From Curtobacterium sp. MCSS17_007 (GTDB lineage Bacteria; Actinomycetota; Actinomycetes; Actinomycetales; Microbacteriaceae): a stretch of 64,000 nucleotides of DNA. This document shows, one piece after another, positions 25,469-33,759 of this stretch (positions within the stretch are counted from its first letter, which is position 1; each line of letters starts with the position of its first letter). Location of the stretch: positions 3,162,001-3,226,000 of the forward strand of contig NZ_CP126257.1 of assembly GCF_003234175.2 (NCBI RefSeq). The letters run 5' to 3'. A model generated the notes under the pieces. That model was not told the DNA's origin and ran no database searches. It worked only from the letters and a program-made list of their open reading frames with translations. The position numbers were made by a program, and so were the translations under genes.

Positions 25469-27150
25469 CAGGAGAGGGCCTCGGCGAGCGGGCCGAGGGC
25501 GAGGACCGGGAAGTAGGTGAGGGCGGTGACGATCACGGCCACGCCCCCGAGCAGGCCGACGAACAGCGGCCGGTGGGTCGGCAGCGTCCCGACGGTCGCG
25601 GGCACCTTGTCCTGCGCCGCGAGCGACCCGGCGAGCGCGAGGACGAGCGCGATCGGCACGAACCGGCCGAGCAGCATCACCACGCCGAGCGCCGAGTTCA
25701 TCCAGGTCGTGTTCGCGGTCAGGCCGCCGAACGCCGAACCGTTGTTGTTCGCACCCGAGGTGAAGGCGTAGAGCAGTTCGGAGAGCCCGTGGTTGCCCGG
25801 GTTGAAGATGCTCGTGCCGAGGACCTGCTCGCGGACGCCCGGGATCACGAGCGACAGACCGGTGCCGAGCAGCACCAGGGTCGGCGTGACGAGGATGTAC
25901 AGCGCGGCGAAGGTCATCTCGCGGGCGCGGATCTTCTTGCCGAGGTACTCCGGCGTACGACCGACGAGCAGCCCGCCGATGAACACCGTGATGACCGCGA
26001 GCACGAGCATGCCGTACAGGCCGGAGCCGACGCCGCCCGGGCTGATCTCGCCCAGCATCATGTTGAGGAGCGCCATCATCCCGCCGATCGGCGTGAAGCT
26101 GTCGAACATGCCGTTCACCGCACCGGTCGACGTGGCGGTCGAGGTCGTGCCGAAGAGCGTGGTGCCGAGGACGCCGAAGCGCATCTCCTTGCCCTCCATC
26201 GCCGCACCGGCGGCCTGCGTGGCGCTGCCGCCACCGGCGAGCTCGGCGATGGACATCACCGAGAGCGACACGAGGAAGATCGCGCCCATCACGGCGAGGA
26301 TCGCGTACCCCTGGCGGTCGTCACCGACGAGGCGCCCGAAGGTGCGGGGCAGTGAGAACGGGATGACCAGCATGAGGAAGACCTCGACCAGGTTCGTCCA
26401 CGCCTGCGGGTTCTCGAACGGGTGGGACGAGTTCGCGTTGAAGTAGCCGCCGCCGTTCGTGCCGAGTTCCTTGATCGCCTCCTGCGACGCGACGAAGCCG
26501 TCGGGGATGTGCTGCGAGCCGCCCACGAGGGTCGTGACGTCCGTCCCGGTGCCCCACGACTGCACGACGCCGCCGGCGACCAGGACGATCGCGAAGACGA
26601 ACGCGCCGGGGAGCAGCAGGCGACCGGTGCCGCGCACGACGTCGACCCAGACGTTGCCGAGCGTGCCGCTCTTCCGACGGGCGAAGCCGCGCACCAGGGC
26701 GACCGCGACCGCGAGACCGACCGCGGCGGACAGGAAGTTCTGCACCGCCAGGCCCGCCATCTGCACGGAGTACCCGACGGTGGCCTCGGGCGAGTAGGAC
26801 TGCCAGTTGGTGTTCGCGACGAAGGACGCCGCGGTGTTGAACGCGAGCGCCGGGCCGACGTTCGGGAGTCCGAGGTCTCCGGGCAGCACGACCTGGATGC
26901 GCTGCAGCAGGTAGACGAGCAGGAGCCCGACAGCGCTGAAGAGCAGCACGCCGCGCAGGTACGCGGGCCAGGACTGCTCGGCGTCCGGGTCGACCCCGAT
27001 GACGCGGTACACCCCGCGCTCGATGCGGGCGTGCCCCGTGGGCGTGTAGACACGCGCCATCCAGTCACCGACCGGGCGGTACGCGACCACCAGGAGCAGG
27101 ACGAGGGTGGCGACCTGGGCGATACCGGCCCAGGTGTCGGCAGCGCTCAT
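25468..27150 (-). CDS. kdpA: KdpA, potassium-channel-like subunit
   Basis: 560 aa with about 10 membrane helices. The four selectivity-filter repeats are seen at N-T-N-W-Q-S-Y near residue 115, [14 protein letters not shown] near 235, a [14 protein letters not shown] segment near 340 and [10 protein letters not shown] near 465. It takes up potassium with high affinity. ATG 27150 follows kdpF directly (TGATG); a longer frame upstream is not part of the protein. Confidence 0.94.
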   Translation of the reverse strand: MSAADTWAGIAQVATLVLLLVVAYRPVGDWMARVYTPTGHARIERGVYRVIGVDPDAEQSWPAYLRGVLLFSAVGLLLVYLLQRIQVVLPGDLGLPNVGPALAFNTAASFVANTNWQSYSPEATVGYSVQMAGLAVQNFLSAAVGLAVAVALVRGFARRKSGTLGNVWVDVVRGTGRLLLPGAFVFAIVLVAGGVVQSWGTGTDVTTLVGGSQHIPDGFVASQEAIKELGTNGGGYFNANSSHPFENPQAWTNLVEVFLMLVIPFSLPRTFGRLVGDDRQGYAILAVMGAIFLVSLSVMSIAELAGGGSATQAAGAAMEGKEMRFGVLGTTLFGTTSTATSTGAVNGMFDSFTPIGGMMALLNMMLGEISPGGVGSGLYGMLVLAVITVFIGGLLVGRTPEYLGKKIRAREMTFAALYILVTPTLVLLGTGLSLVIPGVREQVLGTSIFNPGNHGLSELLYAFTSGANNNGSAFGGLTANTTWMNSALGVVMLLGRFVPIALVLALAGSLAAQDKVPATVGTLPTHRPLFVGLLGGVAVIVTALTYFPVLALGPLAEALS

Positions 27151-27239
27151 CAGAACCGCTCCGGGTGCACGAGCGCCCACACGAGGTAGACGACCGAGGC
27201 GATGCCGAGGACGGCGGCGGCGATGGTGACGACGATCAC
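27150..27239 (-). CDS. kdpF: KdpF, small stabilising subunit
   Basis: 29 aa. A single membrane helix ends in [12 protein letters not shown], the KdpF signature (Y-L-V-x-A-L-x-x-P-E-R-F). GTG 27239 is inside a GTGA overlap with the microORF before it, and its stop overlaps kdpA. In the complex KdpF lies against KdpA and stabilises it. Confidence 0.9.
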   Translation of the reverse strand: MIVVTIAAAVLGIASVVYLVWALVHPERF

Positions 27240-27319
27240 AGCCGCTCCACCCCCTTGGCGATGAGTGCCACGACACCGAACACGGCGAGGACACCGGCGA
27301 CGACGAAGACGTCGAACAC
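27236..27319 (-). CDS. 27-aa membrane microORF upstream of kdpF
   Basis: GTG 27319 opens a 27-codon frame after a good ribosome site (CGGAG, 6-7 nt spacing) and ends in TGA overlapping the kdpF start as GTGA. The peptide is one hydrophobic helix ([20 protein letters not shown]) with the basic/acidic tail A-K-G-V-E-R-L. In shape it resembles KdpF (short helix, E-R at the end) but lacks the Y-L-V and P-E-R-F marks. It may be a second KdpF-like subunit or a coupling leader peptide. It is too short for ordinary gene callers. Confidence 0.65.
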   Translation of the reverse strand: MFDVFVVAGVLAVFGVVALIAKGVERL

Positions 27320-27364
27320 GAAGGACTCCGTTGGTTGCTGCGGGTCCGACGCCGGGTGGCGCGG

Positions 27365-27381
27365 ACCACACCACGTGTGGT
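27365..27381. promoter_or_regulatory. inverted repeat in the kdp promoter region
   Basis: ACCACAC-CAC-GTGTGGT (27365-27381) has 7-bp arms and lies 46 bp upstream of the microORF start. It may bind a second regulator or form part of the transcript leader. Confidence 0.4.
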
Positions 27382-27422
27382 GCGCAACCGATGCTGGTTC
27401 CGGCACCGTGCCTCCAGGCCGG

Positions 27423-27452
27423 TCCTCACGGAATCCTCACGCCGTCCTGACG
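27423..27452 (-). promoter_or_regulatory. three direct repeats at 11-bp period, candidate KdpE operator
   Basis: On the plus strand TCCTCACG (27423-27430), TCCTCACG (27434-27441) and TCCTGACG (27445-27452) repeat with an exact 11-bp period, one face of the helix. OmpR-type regulators bind such head-to-tail repeats. They lie 104-133 bp upstream of the first kdp frame. Confidence 0.6.
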
Positions 27453-27467
27453 GACGCATGCACCGCC

Positions 27468-28421
27468 CTAACGCACGGCCTCGCGCAACCGCTCCGCCGA
27501 TCGGCGGACGGCGGCCCGCAGTTCCTCCGGCCCCTCGACCACGAACGGCACCGTCAGTCCGGCGACCACCCCGGCGAGCCCGTCCCACGACCAGGACCCG
27601 AGCGTCAGCCGTCGGCGGTCGTCGACGGGATCCTCGAGCACGGCGTCCTCGGGCAGGAAGGGCGCGACCCGCGCGGCGTCGGGAGCGCTGAGCAGGACCG
27701 AGCCGCTGCACGGCCACACGTCGTCGCGGTCAGCTCCCTTGAACCGGGCCGCCACGAAGGCTGCCGCGTCCCCGCCCGGCACCGCCCGCGGCGCGAACGG
27801 GAGTCGCGTCCGCATCCTCGGCGCGATCCGGTCGACGCGGTAGGTGCGCCAGTCCTCGTGCTCGGGGTCCCACGCGAGCAGGTACCACCGGCCGTGCCGG
27901 GCGACCACCGCGTGCGGCTCGACCTTGCGGGGACGATCGTCCGCGCCGTACCCGAAGCGGAGCACCTCGTGCCGGTGCACCGCCTCGCTGACCGCCACCA
28001 GCACGTCCGGGTCGACCCGCGGGCCGGACGACCCCACGACCGCGTCCACCAGGTCGACGCGCTGCCGGAGCCGGTCGGGCATCACCTGCCGGACGGTGGC
28101 CAGCGCGCGGACGGCCGACTCGGCGATGTCCGCACCGGACGCCGGAGCGACCGCGAGCGCCAGGGCGATCGCCACCGCCTGCTCGTCGTCGAACAGCAGC
28201 GGCGGCAGGTCCGACCCGGCAGCGAGCCGGTAGCCGCCCGCCGGGCCCCGGACGGAGTCGATGCGGTAGCCGAGCTCGCGGAGCCGGTCGACGTCGCGGC
28301 GGAGCGTCCTGGGGCTGACGGTCAGCCGACCGGCGAGCTCGTCGCCCGTCCACTCCCGGTGCACCTGCAGCAGCGAGAGCAGCGCGAGCATGCGCGAGGA
28401 CGGTCCGGACACGAGGTCCAT
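27468..28421 (-). CDS. WYL-domain transcriptional regulator
   Basis: 317 aa from ATG 28421. An N-terminal DeoR/HTH_11 winged helix ([11 protein letters not shown] near residue 8 and [17 protein letters not shown] near 36) is followed by the WYL domain, whose core here is G-R-W-Y-L-L-A-W-D near residue 185, with R-T-Y-R-V-D-R-I after it, and a WCX-type C-terminus. WYL domains bind ligands or nucleic acid. A GTG at 28442 would add 7 residues. It diverges from the PhnB-like gene, a neighbour it commonly accompanies and may control. Confidence 0.88.
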   Translation of the reverse strand: MDLVSGPSSRMLALLSLLQVHREWTGDELAGRLTVSPRTLRRDVDRLRELGYRIDSVRGPAGGYRLAAGSDLPPLLFDDEQAVAIALALAVAPASGADIAESAVRALATVRQVMPDRLRQRVDLVDAVVGSSGPRVDPDVLVAVSEAVHRHEVLRFGYGADDRPRKVEPHAVVARHGRWYLLAWDPEHEDWRTYRVDRIAPRMRTRLPFAPRAVPGGDAAAFVAARFKGADRDDVWPCSGSVLLSAPDAARVAPFLPEDAVLEDPVDDRRRLTLGSWSWDGLAGVVAGLTVPFVVEGPEELRAAVRRSAERLREAVR

Positions 28422-28474
28422 CCTCGTCGGAGAAGCGGCCACGATCTGACCGCAACACCGTCGACACTCGACCC

Positions 28475-28894
28475 ATGAGCATCGAGACCACGACCCACAT
28501 CAACTTCGACGGACAGGCCCGCGAGGCACTGGACCACTACGCGACGGTCTTCGGCGGCACCGTCGCCGCAGCCACCTACGGCCAGATGGGCGCGTCGCAG
28601 GACCCCGCCTGGGCGGACCGGATCGTGTTCGGTCAGGTCACGACCGACGCCGGCTTCCGGATCATGGCGTTCGACGTCTGGCCGGATCAGCCGTACGACC
28701 AGGGCACGAACGCCTTCTACGTCTTCGTGCACGGCGACGACGCGGACGAGGTCACCCGCTACTGGGAGGCGCTGTCCGAGGGCGCCGAGGTGCGCCAGCC
28801 GCTCGCTCCGACCCCGTGGGCACCGCTCGCCGGGCAGCTCCGCGACCGGTTCGGCGTGGTGTGGCAGCTCGACGTGGCAGCGCCGCAGGCCTGA
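28475..28894 (+). CDS. PhnB/YjdN-like VOC protein
   Basis: 139 aa. The PhnB-like branch of the VOC superfamily is shown by I-N-F-D-G-Q-A-R-E-A-L-D-H-Y-A-T-V-F-G-G at residues 9-28, a Q-M-G segment near 42 and D-R-F-G-V-V-W-Q-L near residue 123. The metal site of true dioxygenases is not evident; many PhnB-like proteins have no proven activity. A GACACT box 6 nt before the ATG may be a leaderless -10. The gene is convergent with the rRNA methyltransferase, 4 bp apart. Confidence 0.82.
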   Translation: MSIETTTHINFDGQAREALDHYATVFGGTVAAATYGQMGASQDPAWADRIVFGQVTTDAGFRIMAFDVWPDQPYDQGTNAFYVFVHGDDADEVTRYWEALSEGAEVRQPLAPTPWAPLAGQLRDRFGVVWQLDVAAPQA

Positions 28895-28898
28895 GCCG

Positions 28899-29765
28899 TC
28901 AGCGCGTGGGCGGTCCGGCGACCGTCCACGTGCTGACCGTCACGGCCGCCGTCACGGTCGTCGGTGCGAACACCCGGTGCGGATCGACGTGGTGGTGACT
29001 CGGCCCCATGTGCACCACGTCGTGGACGTCCTCCGCGGACAGGTCCATCGTCCACGTCAGGTCCTCGGACCCCCGCAGCGCGAACGTCGGCTCGAGCGAA
29101 TCCCGCAGCCGCCGCTCCTTCTCGGGGTCGACCGCGATGGTCGCCTCCGCCAGCTCGGCCAGGTGCCCGGTCCGCGGGGTCACCACGGCGAGCACGCCGT
29201 CCGGGTGCAGCACCCGGGCGTACTCCCGCTGGTTGCGCGGGGCGAAGACGTCGAGCACCACGGCCGCCGTGTCGTCGACGACCGGGAGGCGCTCGGTCAC
29301 GTCGCCGACGACCGCTCCCGCCCGCGGGTGCACGCGGGCCGCTCGTCGGATCGCGACCGCGGACAGGTCCAGCGCCACCCCGAGGCGGGCGGAGACGGGT
29401 CCCGCGGGTGCCGGCCCGGGCCTCCCGTCCGGCCCGTCCGCGTCCAGCGCGTGCGCCAGGTAGGTGCCGGGTCCGGCGCCGACGTCGAGGACGACGCCCG
29501 GCGCCTCCGTGGCAGCCACCAGCGCGGCGAGCGCCCGCTCGACCGGCGCGTAGTGCCCGCGGCCGAGGAACCGGATCCGCGCGTCGACCATCTCCGGGGT
29601 GTCCGCGGTCAGGGCGCGGCGCTTCGCGGGCAGCAACGTGAGGTGCCCCTGCTTCGCCTCGTCGAAGCGGTGGCCGGTCGCGCACCCGACCTGTCCGCCG
29701 TGGACACGGGCGAGGGGCTCGGCGCAGACGGGGCAGGCGAGCACGGGGAGCAGGTCGTCGCGCAC
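28899..29765 (-). CDS. rlmA: RlmA-type 23S rRNA guanine-N1 methyltransferase
   Basis: 288 aa. A zinc-binding module opens the protein: Cys11-x2-Cys14, Cys28-x3-His32, the arrangement of the RlmA(I)/(II) enzymes that methylate N1 of G745 or G748 in helix 35. The SAM domain has V-L-D-V-G-A-G-P-G-T-Y near residue 92, and F-A-P-R-N-Q-R-E-Y-A-R-V-L-x-P-D-G near 165 is a conserved target-site segment. The actinobacterial RlmA(II)-like enzymes can give tylosin/mycinamicin-type macrolide resistance; whether this one does is not known. GTG 29765 is the first in-frame start before the zinc motif. Confidence 0.85.
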   Translation of the reverse strand: MRDDLLPVLACPVCAEPLARVHGGQVGCATGHRFDEAKQGHLTLLPAKRRALTADTPEMVDARIRFLGRGHYAPVERALAALVAATEAPGVVLDVGAGPGTYLAHALDADGPDGRPGPAPAGPVSARLGVALDLSAVAIRRAARVHPRAGAVVGDVTERLPVVDDTAAVVLDVFAPRNQREYARVLHPDGVLAVVTPRTGHLAELAEATIAVDPEKERRLRDSLEPTFALRGSEDLTWTMDLSAEDVHDVVHMGPSHHHVDPHRVFAPTTVTAAVTVSTWTVAGPPTR

Positions 29766-29787
29766 CGACCCAGCGTACGGGCGTCGG

Positions 29788-29793
29788 TAGCCT
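29788..29793 (+). promoter_or_regulatory. -10 box of leaderless promoter, SDR gene
   Basis: TAGCCT ends 6 nt before ATG 29800; there is no ribosome site. Confidence 0.55.
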
Positions 29794-29799
29794 GGTCGG

Positions 29800-30555
29800 A
29801 TGGCACTGGAGCAGCTCTTCGGCCTGGACGGCCGCCGCGCACTGGTCACTGGGGGCAGCTCCGGCATCGGTCGGGCGATCGCGCTCGCCCTCGCAGACGC
29901 GGGTGCCCACGTGCTGGTCGCGGCGCGCACGCGGGACGCGATCGACGAGACCGTCGCGACGATCGCCGACCGCGGTGGGTCGGCCACGGGCGTCGTCGCC
30001 GACCTGTCGACCCGGGCGGGCGCCCACGCGCTCGCGGACGCCGTCGGCGAGGTGGACGTCCTCGTCAACTCGGCCGGCATCAACCTGCGGCCGCCGATGC
30101 CGGACCTCGACGAGACCACGTGGGACGCGACGATGGCCGTCAACCTCGACGCGCCCTTCGTCCTCGGCCAGCGGCTCGCGCCCGGCATGGCCGCGCGCGG
30201 GTACGGCCGCATCATCGGGATCAGCTCGCAGCAGGCGCACCGCCCCTTCGCCGCGAGCGGCGCCTACGGGGTGTCGAAGGCCGGCCTGGAGGCACTGGCC
30301 CGCTCCCAGGCGGAGGCCTGGTCGGGCAGCGGGGTCACGTCGAACGTCCTGGTCCCCGGCTTCGTGCAGACCGCCCTCAACCGACGACTGTCGTCCGACC
30401 CCGAGCGGGTCGCCGCGCTCGCCGCGCGGACGCTGGTCGGGCGGAACGGCGAACCGTCGGACTTCGCCGCCGCGGCGGTGTTCCTGGCCGGACCGGGCTC
30501 CGCGTACGTCACCGGCCAGTCGATCGCGGTCGACGGCGGCTTCTCCGTGCACTGA
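29800..30555 (+). CDS. SDR-family oxidoreductase, gluconate 5-dehydrogenase-like
   Basis: 251 aa. T-G-G-S-S-G-I-G at residues 17-24, N-S-A-G near 89, catalytic I-S-S-Q-Q and Y-G-V-S-K-A near 152, and the C-terminal Y-V-T-G-Q-S-I-A-V-D-G-G make a full classical SDR. The opening L-F-G-L-D-G-R-R-A-L-V-T resembles gluconate 5-dehydrogenase (Ga5DH) and related polyol or keto-acid reductases. The A-R-T-R after the second strand suggests NADP use, an inference. Leaderless start at ATG 29800. Confidence 0.85.
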   Translation: MALEQLFGLDGRRALVTGGSSGIGRAIALALADAGAHVLVAARTRDAIDETVATIADRGGSATGVVADLSTRAGAHALADAVGEVDVLVNSAGINLRPPMPDLDETTWDATMAVNLDAPFVLGQRLAPGMAARGYGRIIGISSQQAHRPFAASGAYGVSKAGLEALARSQAEAWSGSGVTSNVLVPGFVQTALNRRLSSDPERVAALAARTLVGRNGEPSDFAAAAVFLAGPGSAYVTGQSIAVDGGFSVH

Positions 30556-30614
30556 CCCCCCGGTGCACTGCCCTCCGAGCGGCGGGCCCGCGGCAGGAGT
30601 CGAGGTCTGCTCGG

Positions 30615-30620
30615 TAGCGT
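30615..30620 (+). promoter_or_regulatory. -10 box of leaderless promoter, MakN-cap gene
   Basis: TAGCGT ends 6 nt before ATG 30627. Confidence 0.55.
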
Positions 30621-30626
30621 CGGTGC

Positions 30627-31238
30627 ATGGCCGTCATCCACCGCGCAGCACTCCGACCGTCCAAGGCCGAGGCCCTCGCCGCCTGGCTGCCCGCGCAGCC
30701 GTGGAGCGGGCTCACCGCCGGTGCCCCGGTCGAGGTCGTCACCCGCTTCCGCTTCGACGACCCCGAGGGCGAGGTCGGCGTCGAGGAGATCATCGTGCGG
30801 ACGCCCGAGGGCCGGCTCCTGCACACGCCGCTGACGTACCGCGGGGCCCCGCTCGACGGTGCCCACGCGCACCTCGTCACCGAGATGGACCACTCCGTGC
30901 TCGGACGACGCTGGGTGTACGACGCGGTGGGTGACCCGGTCTACGCCGACGTCCTGCGCCGCGCGATCGCCACCGGCGGTCACGAGGCGGAACTCGAGCG
31001 CGCGGACGGCTCCGGACGGTTCGACAAGGAGGGCACGGCCACGGGCAGTGGCTCGGCGCCCGACTCCCCCACGGTGACCACGGTCGACGCCAGGACCGAC
31101 GGTGCCGAGACGACGGTGCGCACCGGTCACGGCGACCTCGTGGTGCTGCGGGTGATCGGCCTCCCCGTGCCGGACGGCGAGACCCTCACCGCGACGTGGG
31201 GCGACCGCTCGGCCGTCGTCGCCGTGCTGCCCGCCTGA
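30627..31238 (+). CDS. maltokinase N-terminal cap-like (MakN-cap) protein
   Basis: 203 aa. The sequence matches the free-standing cap-domain family related to the N-terminus of actinobacterial maltokinase: M-A-V-I-H-R-A-x-L-x-P-S-K-A, F-R-F-D-D-P-E-G-E-V-G, L-T-Y-R-G-A-P-L and H-S-V-L-G-R-R-W-V-Y-D-A-V-G-D-P-V-Y. No kinase domain follows, and the biochemical role of the solo proteins is unknown. Residues 140-160 are a Ser/Gly-rich insertion. ATG 30627 is 6 nt behind TAGCGT. Confidence 0.8.
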   Translation: MAVIHRAALRPSKAEALAAWLPAQPWSGLTAGAPVEVVTRFRFDDPEGEVGVEEIIVRTPEGRLLHTPLTYRGAPLDGAHAHLVTEMDHSVLGRRWVYDAVGDPVYADVLRRAIATGGHEAELERADGSGRFDKEGTATGSGSAPDSPTVTTVDARTDGAETTVRTGHGDLVVLRVIGLPVPDGETLTATWGDRSAVVAVLPA

Positions 31239-31353
31239 ACGACGCACGGGCACTCCGGCGCCCCTGGGCGACTCGGGAGAGACCGGAGGGAAGAACTAAC
31301 TGCCGAACACGTCGTGGACCCCGGTCGGCGTGCTCACTCCGCGGCTACCCGCG

Positions 31354-32610
31354 TCAGATCGACGCTCGTCGCGGCGGTGCGATGATCAGGTCGACCGGCT
31401 CGTCGAGCGTCGTTCGCAAGGTCTGCACGTACGTGACTGCGATCGTCGCGATCATCGGCACGAGCACCACCGTCCACAATGCGATGGTGTTCGCGTCGAG
31501 GACGAGTCCGACGACCCACGGCACCACTGCGGCGACCGCTCCGCTGACGAGCTGGCCGAAGCTGAGGGCGGACCCGCGCCGAGCCGGGGCGGGGAGCGCT
31601 GTGAGCAGCACCCCGAGCACCTGCGTGGACACGAGCTCGCCCGCCGAGTAGACGATGAACCCGAGGACGAGGATCGTGACGACCACCCACACCGGAAGGG
31701 CGGCACCGGTACCGACGGCGGGCAGTGCGACGAACCCCAGGACGATGAGCACGCACGAGAGCCGCAGCATCCGGATCTGCCGTCGACGACTGATGGCGGC
31801 TTCCATCGGCACGAACAGTGTGGCGAGGAGCACGGTGTTCAGGGCGATCAGCACACCGGCGAGCCATGCGGGAGCCGATGTGTGCGCGAGGAGGTACGGC
31901 GCTGTTGCGGACTCGATGAACAGTCCTGCGGCGGAGGTCACACTGGAGACGACCGTCAGGACGACGTACCGCCGGTCGAGCGTGCGCCGCGATCCCTCCG
32001 GTGGGTCGCCCTCGGATGACGGGGCCGGATCCGGAGCGTCCCGGACTGGCCTGAGGAACGCGTACATGACGGCCGCGACCGAGAAACCGGCGGCGACGAC
32101 GAACCCGATGTTGCCCACGACCCCTCTGTCCACCGAGAGGAGCAGGCCCGCGGCGATCGTCCCGAGCCCGAACCCGAGGTTGAACGTCGAGCGGTACACG
32201 GCGAGCCACCGAGGGAAGGCGCCACCGTCCTCCGGTAGCTCGGCGCAGAGCAGCTGTGTCGCGACCGCGTCGACGCGAGCGGCGAGCGCATTGATCACGG
32301 CCACCCCGATGAAGACCGCGAAGCTCGGCGCGACCACGAGCACGACGAACGTCGCGGCTCGGAGGAGCAGGGACGTGACGAGGGCGACCCTCCCGCCCGT
32401 GCGGTCGACGACCCGTCCGACCGCGGGCAGGAGTGGGAGCGCCACGAGGCCGGCGATCGTCAGGACCGCCCCGATCTCCGAGTAGGTGGTGTCGAGCACG
32501 GTCGCGAAGAACAGGAGCGAGAACGGGTAGTAGAAGCCCGTCCCGGCGGCTTTGATCGTGCCCGCGACAGCGAAGGTGGCCAGGCGTGGTGACGGCAGCT
32601 GGCGTGTCAC
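31354..32610 (-). CDS. MFS exporter of the candidate biosynthetic cluster
   Basis: 418 aa with about 12 membrane segments and a charged central loop (residues about 180-205, E-G-D-P-P-E-G-S-R-R). R-V-V-D-R-T-G-G-R near residue 62 is the loop 2-3 motif of MFS antiporters. GTG 32610 overlaps the stop of the FemX-like gene (GTGA), so pump and transferase are made together. The cluster context suggests it exports the pathway product, an inference. The 115-bp gap to the convergent MakN-cap gene shows no clear hairpin. Confidence 0.85.
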   Translation of the reverse strand: MTRQLPSPRLATFAVAGTIKAAGTGFYYPFSLLFFATVLDTTYSEIGAVLTIAGLVALPLLPAVGRVVDRTGGRVALVTSLLLRAATFVVLVVAPSFAVFIGVAVINALAARVDAVATQLLCAELPEDGGAFPRWLAVYRSTFNLGFGLGTIAAGLLLSVDRGVVGNIGFVVAAGFSVAAVMYAFLRPVRDAPDPAPSSEGDPPEGSRRTLDRRYVVLTVVSSVTSAAGLFIESATAPYLLAHTSAPAWLAGVLIALNTVLLATLFVPMEAAISRRRQIRMLRLSCVLIVLGFVALPAVGTGAALPVWVVVTILVLGFIVYSAGELVSTQVLGVLLTALPAPARRGSALSFGQLVSGAVAAVVPWVVGLVLDANTIALWTVVLVPMIATIAVTYVQTLRTTLDEPVDLIIAPPRRASI

Positions 32611-33680
32611 GTCGGCTGACCCTTCACCCACGTGCGCTGCGTCACGGCGACGCAACCGCGTGACACCTTCGCGTCCTCACTCCCGAGGCCGTAGTCGATC
32701 CGCCCGATGCCGAGGGGGTGAGCCGAGTCGACGGGAGCGTAGAAGAGCGTCTCGAAGTACAAGGGGAGGTCGCCCTGGGCCTCGTAGTCGAAGCCGACCT
32801 GTCGAGCACTCCACCTCGAGCCCAGACGCAACAGGATGACGAACCCGGCCACCTCGCTGCCGCGTTCGACGATCGACACGTGCGCGTCGCTGCCGAAGAC
32901 GGCCGCCACCCGTTCGAAGGTCGGAACCGAGTGTTCCGGCTTCCATTCGTGCCCGTACTTCCGCAAGAGCTGCGTCTCGAGGTGCGCCAGTCGACCGAGA
33001 TCGGCCTCCGCGAGCGGGACCAGCCTCGACCGGAACCCGGCAGACGCGATCCGACGACGCTCGTCGCGGATCTTCCATCGCTTCTTCTTCGCGAACGTCG
33101 CGAGCCAGCCGTCGAAGCCACCGGACGGGAGCGTCATGCTGCTGTACCGGTTCTCGCCGAACGGCGCGTAGCCCGCAGCTTCCAGCGCGCCGATGAGCGG
33201 ACCGTCCCCGTCACCGACGAACACCGCGCTCGATGACCGCGCTCCGAACGCGGCGGCGAGCTCGTCGGCGGCAGCCAGCAGCGCCGCTGCCGTCTCCGCA
33301 GGAGCATCTTCGGCGAGCAGGATCCCGCTGTTGCCCATGTGCCGGCCCCCGACCAGGAGCGAGGGCATCACGGCCTCGGGCGATCCGCCGAACCGCTCGA
33401 GTACCGCTCCCGCTCCGGGCTCACCTTCCCGTCGTGCCCGTTCGAGCAGCGCGTCGGGCCGTCCGAGCACCCAGCGCGACGCAGACGTCGCGAGCGCGAC
33501 GGGCAACCCGCCGGACCACGAACCGTCGTCGGCCGTCGCGATGACGTACCGCATCTCGACACCGGCCGTCTGCTCGGCCAAGCGGAGCCCGGCGTGGGAC
33601 AGAGCGACATCGACATCCCCTGCCATCGAGTCCCATGCCGAGGCATCGAGTTGGTCAGCGCTCTCGTAGATCCGTATCAT
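32607..33680 (-). CDS. FemX/GNAT-like peptidyl aminoacyltransferase
   Basis: 357 aa. The arrangement is that of FemAB-related proteins with two GNAT lobes: F-A-K-K-K-R-W-K-I-R-D-E-R-R near residue 188, a helix pair and F-V-I-L-L-R-L near 270, then Y-G-L-G-S-E-D-A-K near 333. FemX-type enzymes move an aminoacyl group from tRNA to an amine; others in this fold use acyl-CoA. Which applies here is unknown. ATG 33680 has a strong GGAGGAG site. It heads the operon with the MFS exporter and diverges from the ATP-grasp gene, supporting a biosynthetic role in amide formation. Confidence 0.68.
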   Translation of the reverse strand: MIRIYESADQLDASAWDSMAGDVDVALSHAGLRLAEQTAGVEMRYVIATADDGSWSGGLPVALATSASRWVLGRPDALLERARREGEPGAGAVLERFGGSPEAVMPSLLVGGRHMGNSGILLAEDAPAETAAALLAAADELAAAFGARSSSAVFVGDGDGPLIGALEAAGYAPFGENRYSSMTLPSGGFDGWLATFAKKKRWKIRDERRRIASAGFRSRLVPLAEADLGRLAHLETQLLRKYGHEWKPEHSVPTFERVAAVFGSDAHVSIVERGSEVAGFVILLRLGSRWSARQVGFDYEAQGDLPLYFETLFYAPVDSAHPLGIGRIDYGLGSEDAKVSRGCVAVTQRTWVKGQPT

Positions 33681-33759
33681 CGTGGAATCTCCTCCCCCGG
33701 CTTCACGGTAGCAGCGGTGCCGTCCGGGACGGGACGCAGTGAAACGGGGGTTCCGACTG

